Below are positions 1 through 13,840 of a stretch of DNA of 59,526 nt, in pieces. Positions within the stretch are counted from its first letter, which is position 1; each line of letters opens with the position of its first letter. The DNA lies in assembly GCA_014904845.1 (NCBI GenBank), contig MU119511.1, forward strand, positions 1 through 59,526, read 5' to 3'. Position numbers and translations under genes: made by a program. The stretch is from Acephala macrosclerotiorum. Its lineage: Eukaryota; Ascomycota; Leotiomycetes; Helotiales; Mollisiaceae. The notes below the pieces were generated by a model. That model made no database searches and was not told the origin of the DNA. It worked only from the letters and a program-made list of their open reading frames with translations.

Positions 1-3000
1 AACTCGTTAATATTTTATTATAAAAATTATATAATTAAACTTTGAGAATAACGTTAGTAAATTAATATTATTTTTGAAATTCGTCGAGTATTATAAGCGT
101 CGAAATTAAAATAATTTTTTTTTTTTTAGTTTTATAAATTAAATAATTATAAGATTTAAAATATAACGTAAAAAAAAAAATTTTTTTATTTTTTTTTTTA
201 ATAAATATTTTTTTTGAGTTTTTTATACTATTTTTATTATTATTATTTTTTTAATTTATTTTTTTATTCGAATTTTAAAGTAATTCGTATTTAAAAACTT
301 TTTTAAAATTTTATTAAATTTTTTATAGTTTTTTACGTTTATACGATTAACGAAAAATTATAATATCGATTATAAAACGCTTTTTTTTAATTGTTTTTAA
401 TTTGATTAAATATTTATATAATAAATATAAATTCGATTACGATTATTATATCGATTTTTTTTATTATATTATATATTTTAAAAATTAAAACGTATTTTAT
501 AATACGTTTATTTTTAATAGAATTATAATAAATAAAATTTCTTTTAATTTTAAATTTTTTATCGTTTAATTAGTATTTATTTATTAAAATAATTTTATAT
601 TTAATTTGAAAATTAAAATTTTTATTGTTTATAAATAAATTATCGATAAAAACGAAAATTTTTATTATAAACAAATTAAAAATAATATATTTAAATTTTT
701 GATTTAAATTTTTAATTTGTTATTTTAATTTTTTATTTAATATAATAATTTTTTTTTTATTAAATTTTAATATTAAATAATAATAAATAAATCGAAAATT
801 GTTTTAAATTAATAAATTATAATAATATAAATTTTTTTAATTCGTTGTTTTTAATATGTAATTTAAAAATTAAATAATTTAATATTTATTAATTTAATTT
901 TTTTATTTTTATTTTTTTATTATAATTAAATTGTATTTTCAAATTAAATTAAAATATATTTATTGAAAATTAATAGTATTTTTAATATTAAAATTTTTTT
1001 AAATTTAATTAAAATTTTTTTAAATTGAATTAAAAATTTAATTTTATTAAATTCGTTTTTTTAAAAATAAATTTTTTTTTTTACTAATATAAATATATCG
1101 TCGATTTATATTTTAATAACGTTAAAAAGTTTTTTAATAATTATAATTAAAAAATAAAAATCGTATATCGATATAATTATAAATAGTTTTTTTTATAATA
1201 TTTATAATACGTAATTTATTAATATATTTCTATTTTTATAATATTATATAAAAATTTTAAAATAATTATAATTATATTTAATAAATATAAATAGTAGTTT
1301 TTTTTTTAATAAACGTATTAATATAAATCGTTAAAAATTTATCGTAAATTGAATATAAATTTAAATAATATTACGAAATTTTATTTTAATTTTTTTATTT
1401 AAAAATTAAATTAAAAAAAGTATTAAAACGATAATTAATTATTAATTAATTTTTTAAATTATCGAAAATTATATAAGAAATTTTTTTTTTTTTCGTTATT
1501 ATATTTTTAAATTATTAATTTCGATTTCTCGTAAAAAGTATTAATAGTTTTACTTTTGATTTTATTAAATAATTTCGAATTAAAAATTCGAATTTTAATA
1601 TATTTAATAAAATCGTATTAAATAAAATAAATTTTTTTTTTAATAATTCAATTATTGATTTTTTTTCTTTTTAAAACGTTTTAAATAATTATTTAAAAAT
1701 TATAATTATATTTTTTTTTTTATAATTTTAATAATAATTTTATATCGTTTTTTTTTATTTATTATAAAAATTATAAAAATTTTAATTTTTTCGATAATAA
1801 TAATAAAAAATTAATTATTAAAATTTTTATAATTTTTTTCGTCGTTTTTAATAAAATTATAATATTTATTTTATTTAAATTTTTTATTATATACGTTTTT
1901 ATTTCGTAATTGTTTTAAACGTTTTTAATTACGTTTTTTAATTAGTTTTTCGTTTATTTTATTCGATTAAAAAAATAAAAATAAAAATTTTTAATTAAAA
2001 AATAATAAAAATTTTTTTAAATTTTTTTAATTATTTTTTTAATTATTAATTCGATTATAAATTTTTAATATTTTTTTTTTTATATAATAAAATTTAATGA
2101 TCGTTAAATAAAAATTAATCGATTTATAAAATATATTAATTATATATATTTTTTTATTAATTGTTAATAATTTGTATAATTTTTTTTATTCGTTTTTTTA
2201 CGTTAAACGTGTACTTTAAATAAAATTAATAAATCTAATATAAATTTCGTATTTAAATTATTTTTTATTATAAATGTATTATTAATTTAACGTTAAATAT
2301 ATAAACGACGTATTTTTAATAATTAATAATAATAATTTATTATTATTAATTATTTTAAAATATATTTTAAAGATTAATAATATAAATATAATATCGTTTA
2401 ATTTTATTAAATCGTTAATAGTTTTAATTATTATTTTTATCGATTTATTTTTCGATTAATTCGTTATAAATAATCTCGTAAGTTCGACGTAATAAAATAT
2501 AATATTTTTATATTTTTTTTATATTATTATAAGTTTTAATAAATATTTTTTTAATTTTAATCGTTATTATTTTAACGTTTTATTGAAATTTTATAAACGA
2601 AATATTTTTTTTAATATTATAAAAAATATAATTTAATAGTTTTTAATATATATTAATTTAATATATACGTAATATATTTTATATTATTTTCGTAAATATA
2701 TTTTTTATAAATTTAATAATTTAAAATACTATAAACGAATTTATTATTTGTAAAATTAGTTTTTTATTTAAATATAAAACGTTGATAATAATCGAATAAT
2801 TAAATTTATAATTATTTTATAAAATAAATTTAAATTTTTTAAATAATTATTTATATATTTAATATTTATATTATAATTAATTTATTGAAAATTTTTATAA
2901 AACGTCGTATTAATAAATAATTAAAACGTTTATATAATGAATATAATAATATTTATAAATAGTTTTATTTTTTTATAATAAAAACGATTTTATTTTTTTA

Positions 3001-5099
3001 AATTATTCAATTTTATATTTATAGTATTTATATTTTAAATATAAAATAAAAAAAATATATTTATAAAAATAATATAAAAAATAATAATATTTAATAAAAT
3101 ATTAATTCGAATAATTTTTTATAATAAAATAATATGTTTATTAAAATGAATTTTATAAATTTCGATCGTAAAAATATTTAATTAAACGTTAATATTAAAT
3201 TTTCGTAGTATTATAAATTGCGATTAATTAATAATTAATATTTTAACGATTTTATTATTCGATATAATTTTTTAAAAAACTTTTAAATAATTCGAATTAT
3301 AATAATAAAATATTAAATATATTTTTTTTTGTAATAATATAACGAATAAATTAATTATTTAAAATAATTATTTTTGCGTATTATTAATTTTTTTAAATTC
3401 GATAAAATAATTTTTATTTTTATTTTTTATTTTTATATTTATTAATAATTAATTAATTTTTATTATTTAAATAATTTTTAATAAATTTTTTATTTTTTCG
3501 ATTTTAATAAAAAATTTTTAATAATAAATTATTATAATATTTCGATTTATTATATATTAAATATATTATTAAAATTTTATATATATTTATTATTATTATT
3601 TTATTATATATTTTATAAATTAATATTTCGATTTATTATAAATATAATATTTTTTTTTAGTATAATTTTTTTGGAAATTTATAATTTTTATAATATTTAT
3701 TTTGAAAGTTTTTCGATTTTAATATTTTTAATTTTATTTTTAATCGCGTTTTTTATTTCGTTTTTTTTATATATAATCGATTTAATTTTAATCGAATTCG
3801 TTTTTTTTTTTAATTTAAAAAAAATAAAATCTAAATTATATTATTATATTTTACGTAATCGCGTTATAATATTTATTATTAATCGTAATTCAATATAAAC
3901 ACTTTTAAAAATATTAATAAATTTATAAAAAATAAAATTGTATTTTTTAATATTTTAATAAACGTTAATAATTTAATTTTGTAAATTATATTTCGTTTAA
4001 TATTTTAATAATAAATTTAATTAAATTTTTTAAAATTAATCGAAAAATATTTATAAATATTTTAATTTAATTTTTATTAAATTAATCGTAATAATTTTTA
4101 TTAAAAATTCTTTTTTTTATAAAAATATATACTTAACGAATTTTTTTAATTTTAAAATAAATTTTTATTATTATTATTAATATAATAAAATCAAATTTTT
4201 TTTTTAAAAATTTATTAAAATAAAATGCGTTTATACGTTTTATAAAATTAATAAAAAATATTTTATTATATTAATTTTAAAATAATTCAATTTTATTATA
4301 ATAATTATAAAAAATTAATAATTTATAATTAAAAATATCGTATAATTTTTTATTATATTTTTTATTATCGATATAAATTTTTATTAAATTCGTAAATAAT
4401 TTATTAAAAATATTTTATATATTATTATATTAATTCGATTATTATTAAAAAAATTATTAATAAATAAATTCGTATTTATAAAAAAAATTATAATAAAAAA
4501 AATATAAAAAATAATCGTAAAAATAATTGTATTTATAATAAAAAAAATTCGTATTAATAATTAAATTAATCGATTTTATTAAAAAAAAAATTTTATTATT
4601 TTTTAATTAATTAATAATTTTTTTTTATATTTATTTATAAATTTTTTTTTAAATTATCAATAATAATTTTTTTATTTTTCAATATTTAAATTTTATAAAT
4701 ATATAAAAAATCTTATAAACAACGAATAAACTTTTTATATATTAAACGTAAAATTTTTTATAAACAATTTTTAAAGTTTTTTTAAAAGTATTTTTATAAA
4801 TTGTAATTAAAACTTTTTTTTTTTTTATATATTTTAAAATAATAAAAAATATATTTATTTAATATTTTATTTATAAAATTGAAATTTTTTTTTTATTTGT
4901 TTTTATTATAAAAAAATTTGATTTTAAATAAATTTATTATCTTAAAAAATAATTATATAATAAATAATAAAAAAATTGAAATTTTTAATTCGAATTTAAA
5001 TAAATATTATTATTAATATTTATATACTTTTAATTAAATAATAAATAAAAATATAAAAAAATTTTAAAAATTCGTTTTTAATATAAATTCAAATAAATT

Positions 5100-5640
5100 A
5101 ATATAAATTTAAAATCGTTTTCGCGTTTTTTTATTCGTTTTTTGTAAACGTTATTATTTTACGTAATAAACGTAAATTTAAAAAATAAATACAAATTTAA
5201 AATCGTTTTCGTATTATTTTTTTTAAGTTTTTAATAGTTTTAATATTTTCGACGCGTTTTTACAAAAGAATTTTTATAAATTTTTTTTTTTTTAAAAATA
5301 TATTAATTATTTTAAATATTCTTTTATAAAAAGCAAATTATTTAAAGAATTTATTTTCTTTGTAAATTAATTTTTTTTAAATAAAAATCTAATTATTTCG
5401 TAATTAATTAAATAATTACTAATTAGTATTAATATTATTAAAAATACTTATTACTAGTAATAAATTAAAAACGAAATAAATAAATTAAATAATTGATTAA
5501 TTAATTATAAGTTTTAAATTTAATAAATACGTAAAAATTGAAAAATATAATTTCAATTCTAGCGCAAACGGCGCTAGTCCCGATATGGCCTAGTGCCGCA
5601 CGTGACTATTAAACTAATATTATATCTATAATTTAAATCG
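5100..5640 (-). mobile_element. Transposon terminal sequence, copy A (inverted)
   Basis: The reverse complement of this stretch matches the sequences starting near 13125 (copy B) and 16070 (copy C). Shared landmarks in order are AATAGTCACGTGC, GGGACTAG, a TTGAAATTATATTTTTCAA-like stretch, ACTAATTAGTAATT, TTAATTAATTACGAAATAA and CGTTTATTACGTAAAATAAT. The outer 60-70 bp (about 5555-5620) is unusually GC-rich for the block and keeps CpA and CpC. The copy faces away from B, so these are ends of separate elements or of one rearranged element. No coding capacity is visible and the transposon class is unknown. Confidence 0.7.
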
Positions 5641-5759
5641 TAATAAATTAATATACGTTTATTTAATAAATAAATTTAAAATTTTTTTTATAATATTTTT
5701 TTTTAATTTATAAGTTTTTATATAATACATATAAAAAAAAAATTTTGAATTTTTTTTAT

Positions 5760-5761
<2 letters not shown>

Positions 5762-5826
<65 letters not shown>
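5762..5826. repeat. Poly-T tract, about 65 nt
   Basis: An uninterrupted run of about 65 T residues (poly-A on the other strand). It could be the poly-A tail of a LINE-like retroelement on the minus strand, a slippage-expanded homopolymer, or an assembly artefact; sequence alone does not separate these. Confidence 0.9.
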
Positions 5827-5827
<1 letters not shown>

Positions 5828-8639
5828 TGTAAATATTTATATTTTATATTATTATAATAATTTTAATATTTGCATATAAAATAATATATAAAATTAAAAT
5901 TAATTTATTATTTTTAAATATTATTATTCGTTTTTCGATTGTAAATATTTTTAAATTTATTTATATAATAATTAAAAAAATAAATCGATGAATATTTTAA
6001 AAAAAATTTTAATAAAAATAAATATAAATATATTTTTATAAATAAAACAAATATTTTATATAAATATCGAAAATAATTTTTTAATATTTTTAAAAAAACA
6101 ATTATATTATTAATAAAAACTTTAATAAAATAATAATATAATCGAAATTTCAAATTTATAATTTATTAAACGTAAATAAAAAAGTTTTTAAAACGTTTTA
6201 AATCGTAATAATTAATAATAATAATTTTATTTTAATAATTTTTTCGAATTAAAAATTAATAAAAAATTTTTAATTCGTCGATAATTATAATATAAATTAT
6301 ATTTTTAAGAGTTTTTATAATTTTTTTTAATGCGATATTAAATATATATTAAAAATCGTCGTTTTATTAATAAGTTTTATATTGATAATAAAATGAAAAT
6401 ATAATTTACTTTTAATTATTTTTTAAATTATAAATATAAAATAATCGAAAAATATTAAATTATTTATTTAAATTTGTTTTTATTATATATAATATTAAAT
6501 ATTTTATTAATTTTCGATTAATAAAATTAATATATATAATTCGAATAAAAAATCGATAAAATTTTTATTAATTTAATAAATTGTAAATTTATTAATTAAA
6601 ATTTTAAATAAAATTACGAATTTTTTATTTATAATATATATATAAATATTATTATTTAATACGATTTTTAAAATATTAATTAATTTAATAATATTATTAA
6701 AAAAAAATTAATTATTATTTAATATTTTTTTATTTACGAATATAATAATTTTATTTAAAATTTATTTATTTTTATTCGAAATTAATTCGATTATATAATA
6801 ATAGTTTTTTTCGTATTTTTAATATATTTTTAATTTAATTTTTCATTTAATTAATAAATTAATAAAATTTGAATTTATAACGATAATAAAATTTATTTTA
6901 TTTATAATAATATTATAAATATATACGTATTAAATATTAAATATAAATTAATAGTTTTTAAATAATACAAAGTATATAATTAATATTATAACGATTTTTT
7001 AAAATAATATTATAATATTTTTCGCGTATAAAATTTTTTTTTTAATACGAAAGTTTTTTATAAAAATTTAAATCGATATAATTAAATTTTCGTATAAATC
7101 GATAATAAATTTATAATTTTTATAATTTAATTTTTTTTAATATAAATATAAAAACTCGTTATTTAAAAAAAGTTTAAAATTGAAAATTTTAATTATTTAT
7201 ATACGAATTTTAATTTTATTAAATATATATATTATAAAAATAATTCGTTTATTAAATTTTATTAATTCGTCGATTTTTAAAATTATAATTAATTTAAATT
7301 TGTTGATAAATAAATTCGATACAAATTGTATTTATTTTTTATCGATTAAAAAACGAAAATAATTAAAATCGATATATATTTTATATAATTTATTATTTAT
7401 TTTTAATTTAATTTTTATTATCGCGTATATATATTTTATTATAAAATTATTTAAAATTTTCGTAAAAATTATTTATTATAAATAATTAAATAAAAAAAAT
7501 TGTTTTTTATTTATTATATTTATTAATTTTTTATATATTATTAACGTTATATTTATTGATTTTTTCGATTTTTAATAAAAAAATTTAATAAAATCGATCG
7601 ATATTATAAAATTTTTTATAAATATATTTAAATAATTAAATTCTCAATAAAAAGTTTTTTTCGTATTTATAATAAAAGTTTTTTTAATAATATTAATAAA
7701 ATAAATTGTATTAATAATAATTTTTTTTTAATTAAAATTTAATTTTTTAATAAAAAATATTTTTATTTTTTTAGTTTTTTATTATAATTAATTTCAATTT
7801 TTATAAAAATATTATAAAAATCGTTATCGATTTAATATATATCGTCGTATTAATAATATCGTTTAAATTTATAATTATTATTATTAAACTTTTATTAATT
7901 TTTATAAAAATTCAATTTGTAAATAAATTTATTATTTTTATTTTTTTTAAATTTTATTATCGATATTAATAATACGAGTTTAAATTTTAAAAATAATAAA
8001 ATAATTTTTTATAATAATTTTTTATTAAAAAGATTAATTAAAAAAAAATTAATAAAAATTTATATAAAATATAAAAAAATTTAAATTGCGATTTAAATTA
8101 CTTTGAATTTTAATAAAAAATTAAATTAAAATTTTTTAATTTTTTAAATTCGAAATCGCGTTTATTATTATTATTAAATTTAATAAAACGTTATTTTTTT
8201 TAAAATTATTTTTTTAAATTTATATTTTTATTATTATTTATTTTATAAATTTTTTAATTAAAATTATTTTAATTAATATCGAAAAAAATATTTAATATAT
8301 ATTTTCAAATATTTTTTTATTATAAATATTATTTTTTAAATATATTTATTTTAAAAATTTATATAAAATTATAATTAAAATTATTTTAAATTTACGAATA
8401 AATATATCGATTTATACAAAAACGTCGTTTTAATCGAATTTAAATTTTTTTTTTTCGAGTTTAAATAATTTATTAAAATATTATATTAAAATTATATTAT
8501 AAAAATAAATATAAAATTTTTATTTAATAATTAAAACGCGTAATTCGATAGTATTATTTTTAATTTAATTTACGAAAAAATAAATATTATATTAATAAAT
8601 ATTTTATTTAATCGTAATATAATTATTTTTATTAAAATG

Positions 8640-9560
8640 TTTCTTTTAATACTCGATATATATTTTGTTTCGCAAGTCTCGCAAAGACGTTTTTATAGAG
8701 GACTATAAAGTCTTCGACTTTAGTAATTTATTCTTATTTTAAATTTCAAATTAATAGCTCTTAATTTGAGCGTTTTATAAGTATTTGAAATTGGTATAAT
8801 TATTAAAATGAAATAGTAATTTGAGATTCTATCGAGCGATAAAATCGATAAACTAATAAGTTTTTTAGTACTTAAAATAGAGACTCAATTACTACGAAAC
8901 TTTATTACCAAAGAAACAATCTTTTAAAACTCTCGTTTTATATTCAATTACTACAATCGATTTAATCAATTTAAATTATTTTATTTAGTATATAATTCTA
9001 AAGAGAGACTTCTTAAAACTCTCCTCGAAAATTGCGCAACTGTAGAAATATTCAGCACTAAATAAGTACTTTAATACCTAAGGTAGAAACGCACTTATTA
9101 TAAAGTTTTATACCAAGGAAATACTCCCTGGAACTCCCGTTTTATATTCAACTGCTACGATTCATTCAATTAATTTAAATTACTTTACTTAGCATATAAT
9201 TCCAAGAAAAAACCCCTTGGGACCTCTCTCGAAAACTGCGCAACTATAGAAATGTTCAGCACTTAAATTAGCGCTTAAATGCCTAAAGTAAAAACGCACT
9301 TTTAATAGAGTTTTATACTAGGGAAACACTCTTTGAAACTCTCGTCTCTTATATTAAATTGCTACGATTGATTCTATTGATTATAAATACTTATTACGAT
9401 TATATTTACTAGAAAGAGACTTTTTAAAATTCTTTTTAAATACTGCGCAACTATAAAATTAATAAGAGTAGAATTTTAGTATATTAGCATTTTAATATCT
9501 AAAGTAAAAACGCATTTAAAACTTTTGCGATTACTATTTTAATTAAATACAATTATATTC
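8640..9560. repeat. Tandem satellite, period about 204-207 bp, about 4 copies
   Basis: The marker TGCGCAACT recurs at about 9033, 9237 and 9444, giving spacings of 204 and 207 bp, with an older degraded copy before it. Other markers recur in the same order in each unit: CAGCACT, AAACGCACTT, TTTTATACCA, GGAAACACT-like, CTCGTTTTATATT, GCTACGATT and CTCGAAAACTGCG. The middle copies (about 9030-9440) retain CpA and CpC and are clearly GC-richer than the surroundings; outer copies are more AT-mutated. No coding potential is seen. Confidence 0.8.
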
Positions 9561-11645
9561 TATTAATTTGCGTAATAACGAATTAATAAAATCGTTTAAA
9601 ACTTAAAATTTAACGATATTTAATTAAGTTTTAATTTATTTATAAATTTTATATGATTTAAATTAATTGATATATTATAATTATAAGCGTATATAAATCG
9701 AGATTTTAATATTTTTTATTAAAACAATTACGTATTATTTCGAAATTATATAATAATAAAATTTCTTAATAAATTAATCAAATTATTATATTTAAATACT
9801 TCGATTAAATTTAATATTTTTCGTTTATAATTAAAATAATTCGTATTACGTAAATAATACGTAATTTAATAAAAATTAATATTAATTTTTAAAACGAATA
9901 ATTAATAAAAAAAATTTAAATTTAAATTAAAATAATTTATATTTTTTGATTTTTATTTTATATTAATAAAATTTCGATTATTATTATTATTATTATTATT
10001 ATTACGAATAAAAATATAATATTTATTATTATTTTTTATATTTTATATTTATATTAATATTTCGAATATAAAATTATTTTATTAATTATTATATTAATTA
10101 TTATTTTTAATTTTAAATATTTTAAATAATAAATTATTTATTTTTTTAAATATTATTTTTCAATATATAAAATTAAAATTATATATTTTTTTTATAATAT
10201 TATTTAAAAAAATCGTATAAAATTAATTTTTTTTTTTATATAATATTGAAATTTTTAAAATTTTTAAAAAAAAAAATTTTTCGTTTTTAAATATATATTT
10301 TAATTTTTAAATTAATATAATAATTTTAATAATTATAATAAACTTTTTAAAAATCACGTTAAAATTAATTTTACTTTGAATTTACACGTTCGAAATAAAA
10401 ATATTTTTTAATTTTATCGAGATTTTTATATTTTATAAAATCGAAATAATTTTAAAAATAAAATTAAAATAAAATAAATAAAAATTCGAAAAATATTAAA
10501 TAATAAATTAAATAATTTTAATAATTTAAAATTTAAAATCGTTAATATATTTATATTTAATTTATTAAAACTTTTAAAAATTATATACGATTTTAATAAT
10601 ATATTAATTATTAAAAAATTATTAAAATCGTATTTTGAAATAAATATAAAATTTTAAAACGAATAAATTAATATTATTATTATTTATTAAAAAAATAGTT
10701 TATTTTATAAAATTATAATATAAAAATTAAATTCGATAAATTATATTATTTAATTTCGAGTTTTTTTACGTAATATTATATATAAAATTTTTTAAATATT
10801 AAAAAAAAAATTAAATATATATTTTTAAATTTTAAAAAAAAAAAAATTTTTAATAAAAAATTTTTTTAATTTTATATTTAATTAATATTAATATAATTTT
10901 AATTTTTTTATTATTTTTTTTAAAATAAAATATATAATAAATATATATATATATATATTTTAATATGTTTTTAATAAATTATATTAATTATTTTTAATTT
11001 AAAAAAAATTAAATTTTAAATTTTTAAAAATATTTTATACAATTATTAAATTAATTTTAAAATAATTTTTTATATATTTTATTTAAAAATCGAATAAAAT
11101 TTATAAATAATAATTATTTTAAATAAATAAAAAATTGTATTTTATAAAAAAATTTATAAAATTTTTTTTTTATTATTAATATTTATATTAATATTAAATA
11201 TTAAATATTAAATTTATTATTTATTTAATTATATTAAAATAAAATTATTTAATAAAATTAATTATTATAAATTAATAAATAATTATAAAATTATAAAATT
11301 AAAAATTAAATATAAATTATATTAAAATTTTTATTAAAATATTTAAATAATAAATTTAAATAAAAATTTAAAAATAAAATAAAAAATATATATTTAAATA
11401 AAATAATAAATAAATATTAATTTTATTATTATAAAATTTAAAAATTTTTTAATTTAAATAATTATTAATAAATTTTAATTTAATTTTTTTAAATATAATT
11501 AAATCGATTTAAAAATTATTATTGAATTTATTAAATTAATTTAAATTAAAATAATAAATTTTATATTTAAAAAGTTTAAAATATTAATTTTTTAAATAAC
11601 AAATATTAAAATATTTAATTATATATATATATATTTTTAATATAA

Positions 11646-11734
11646 TTTATTTTATTTTATTTTATTTTATTTTATTTTATTTTATTTTATTTTATTTTAT
11701 TTTATTTTATTTTATTTTATTTTATTTTATTTTA
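11646..11734. repeat. (TTTAT)n microsatellite, about 17 copies
   Basis: Perfect pentanucleotide array of TTTAT units within AT-rich DNA. Probably a slippage product with no function implied. Confidence 0.95.
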
Positions 11735-13124
11735 ATTATTTTATTAAATTTAAACTTTTAAAAATAATACGATTTAAAATATTTTTAAATTAATAAATAA
11801 AAATTTCGTAAAATAAAACGTATATCGAAAATTTTTAAAATTAAAAATATTAAAAAAAAGTTCGAAATTTTAATCAAATCAATATTTAAAATTGTATTAA
11901 TGTATTTTAACGAAAAATACTAAAAATTTTATATTCGAACTTTGTAATAATATATTTTAATACGTATTCGATAAAATTAATTAAAAATTTTAAAATAAAA
12001 TTTTATAATATAAAAAATTTTATATATAAAATTTTAAAAAATTTAATTTTAAATTTATTAAATATTTCAATTTTAATATATTTAAAGTATTTAAAACGTT
12101 TAAAACGTTTAAAATTCGTTTAAAAAATTTAAAACGTTTAATTAAACGATTTTAATTTAATCGCAATTTAATAAACTCGATAAACGACGTTTTAAATTAA
12201 AATTAAATTTAATAAAAAATAATACGTTAATTCGATTATTATCGAATTTTCAATTAAATTAAAATTTGTTAATAATAAAACTTTTTATAATTAAAATATA
12301 ATTATATTAAATCGTTTTATATAATTCGTTTTAATATTATTATTAAATAAATTTTAATTTAAAAATATATATTAATAATATTTTATTATAATAAAAATTT
12401 TTAATTTTTATTATAATTTTAAATTTTTTTTTTTAAATATAATATAATAATAAATATTTTTTATTTTATTTTTTTTATTTTTAATTTATATATTTATAAA
12501 AATTTTAATTTTTTTTTTTTTAATTAAATTAATAATAAATTTTATTAAAAATCGTTTTATATATTTTTTTAATTTTTGAATAATTTTTAAATAATTTATA
12601 AATTTATTTATAAAAAAATAAAATAAAAAATATTTATTATTATATTATATTTAAAAAAAAAAAAATTTAAAATTATAATAAAATATTATTAATATATATT
12701 TTTAAATATTTATTATTTTAATTTTTTATATAAAAATATTTAATAATATAATTTTTTTATATAAATATTAATTTATTTAAAAAATATAAATATATAAATA
12801 AAAAATAATATAAATAAAATTAATATTTATTTTAAATTTTTTTTTTTAATATTTTATAATATTTATTAATTATTAAAACGTGATTTAAAATATAAAATAA
12901 AAAATAAAATAAATTTTTTTTTTTAATTTTAATTAATTATTTTTATTTTTATTTTTAAAATATTTAAATTATTTATATTTTTTATATAAATAATAAATAA
13001 ATTTTATATATTTTTTAATAAATATTATATAATTATTAATATAATAATTATATTATTTATATTTAATTTTTATAATTTTTTAAATTTTTTATTAAAACGT
13101 TATATATAAAAAATATTAAAAAAT

Positions 13125-13600
13125 ATATTTTATAAATATAATATTAATGCAATAGTCACGTGCAATACTAGGCTGCATTGGGACTAGTTCAATTGCATTA
13201 AAATTGAGATTATATTTTTCAATTTTTGTACAATTTTTAAAGAATGAATTATTTTATACGTATATTAAAAACTAAGAATTTTATATACGTTTTTTATTTT
13301 TTTTTATTTGAATAAATATTTTTTAATAAATTAATACTAATTAGTAATTGTTTAATTAATTACGAAATAATAAAAATTATTTTTAAAAAAAATTAAATTA
13401 CAAAAAAGTATTATATTTACTCTTATAAAAATACGTTAAAAGAAATTAATATATTTTCGTATTATATTATAAAATACGAAAAATTTTTAAAAATTTAAAA
13501 AACGCGCAAATTAAAAATCTCTCTATTTATTTATTTTTTAAATTTGCGTTTATTACGTAAAATAATACCGTTTACGAATATTTAATTATAAAAAAATATT
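13125..13600 (+). mobile_element. Transposon terminal sequence, copy B
   Basis: Direct repeat of copy C and inverted repeat of copy A. It opens with TAATATTAATGCAATAGTCA and continues CACGTGCAATACTAGGCTGC, GGGACTAGTTCAATTGCATT, then ACTAATTAGTAATTG and TTAATTAATTACGAAATAA. Homology to copy A persists at least to about 13575 (TTTATTACGTAAAATAAT). Beyond it lies a series of short palindromic repeats (13395-13840). The first 70 bp keep non-CpG cytosines, unlike the rest. Element class unknown. Confidence 0.7.
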
Positions 13601-13840
13601 ATATTTACTTTTGTAAATATCGAATTTATATTAAAAATAATAAATTTTTTTTATTTTTTCGATAATAACGACTTTTTTATTAAGTATTTCGTTAATTAAA
13701 ATTTTTCGAGTATTTTACGAAAATTTGTATTCTATTTATAATTGTATTTTATTTACAGAAAATTCAATTATAAAAAAGTATTATATTTACTTTTATAAAA
13801 TTATAAAAGAATATTATATTTATTTTTATAATTATCGAAT
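13395..13840. repeat. Interspersed palindromic motif AAAAGTA-N7-TACTTTT
   Basis: A degenerate palindrome of the form AAAAGTATTATATTTACTTT recurs near 13403, 13590, 13775 and 13808. The arms AAAAGTA and TACTTTT are reverse complements around a TTATATT centre. It resembles subterminal transposase-binding repeats of some DNA transposons, but that role is inference. Confidence 0.45.

Larger units (their letters stand above)
1..8639. repeat. AT-rich, RIP-degraded, gene-free block
   Basis: Almost pure A/T sequence without any credible gene. The open frames present (for example 3671-3898, 5914-6153 and 7180-7362) translate to Ile/Leu/Tyr/Phe/Asn/Lys-rich strings with no domain. By eye, most remaining cytosines sit in CpG while CpA, CpC and CpT are scarce, which fits saturating C-to-T mutation of repeats (RIP) in an ascomycete. 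The original elements are mostly unrecognisable except for the transposon end at 5100-5640 and a long poly-T run. Alternatives such as a centromeric or subtelomeric AT-rich block cannot be excluded from sequence alone. Confidence 0.85.

Noticed and set aside
3671..3898. 75-codon open frame in AT-rich DNA
   Set aside because: The composition (Ile, Phe, Leu, Asn, Tyr) is what random A/T sequence encodes; no domain and no intron signals. The same applies to 5914-6153, 7180-7362 and 13725-13937.
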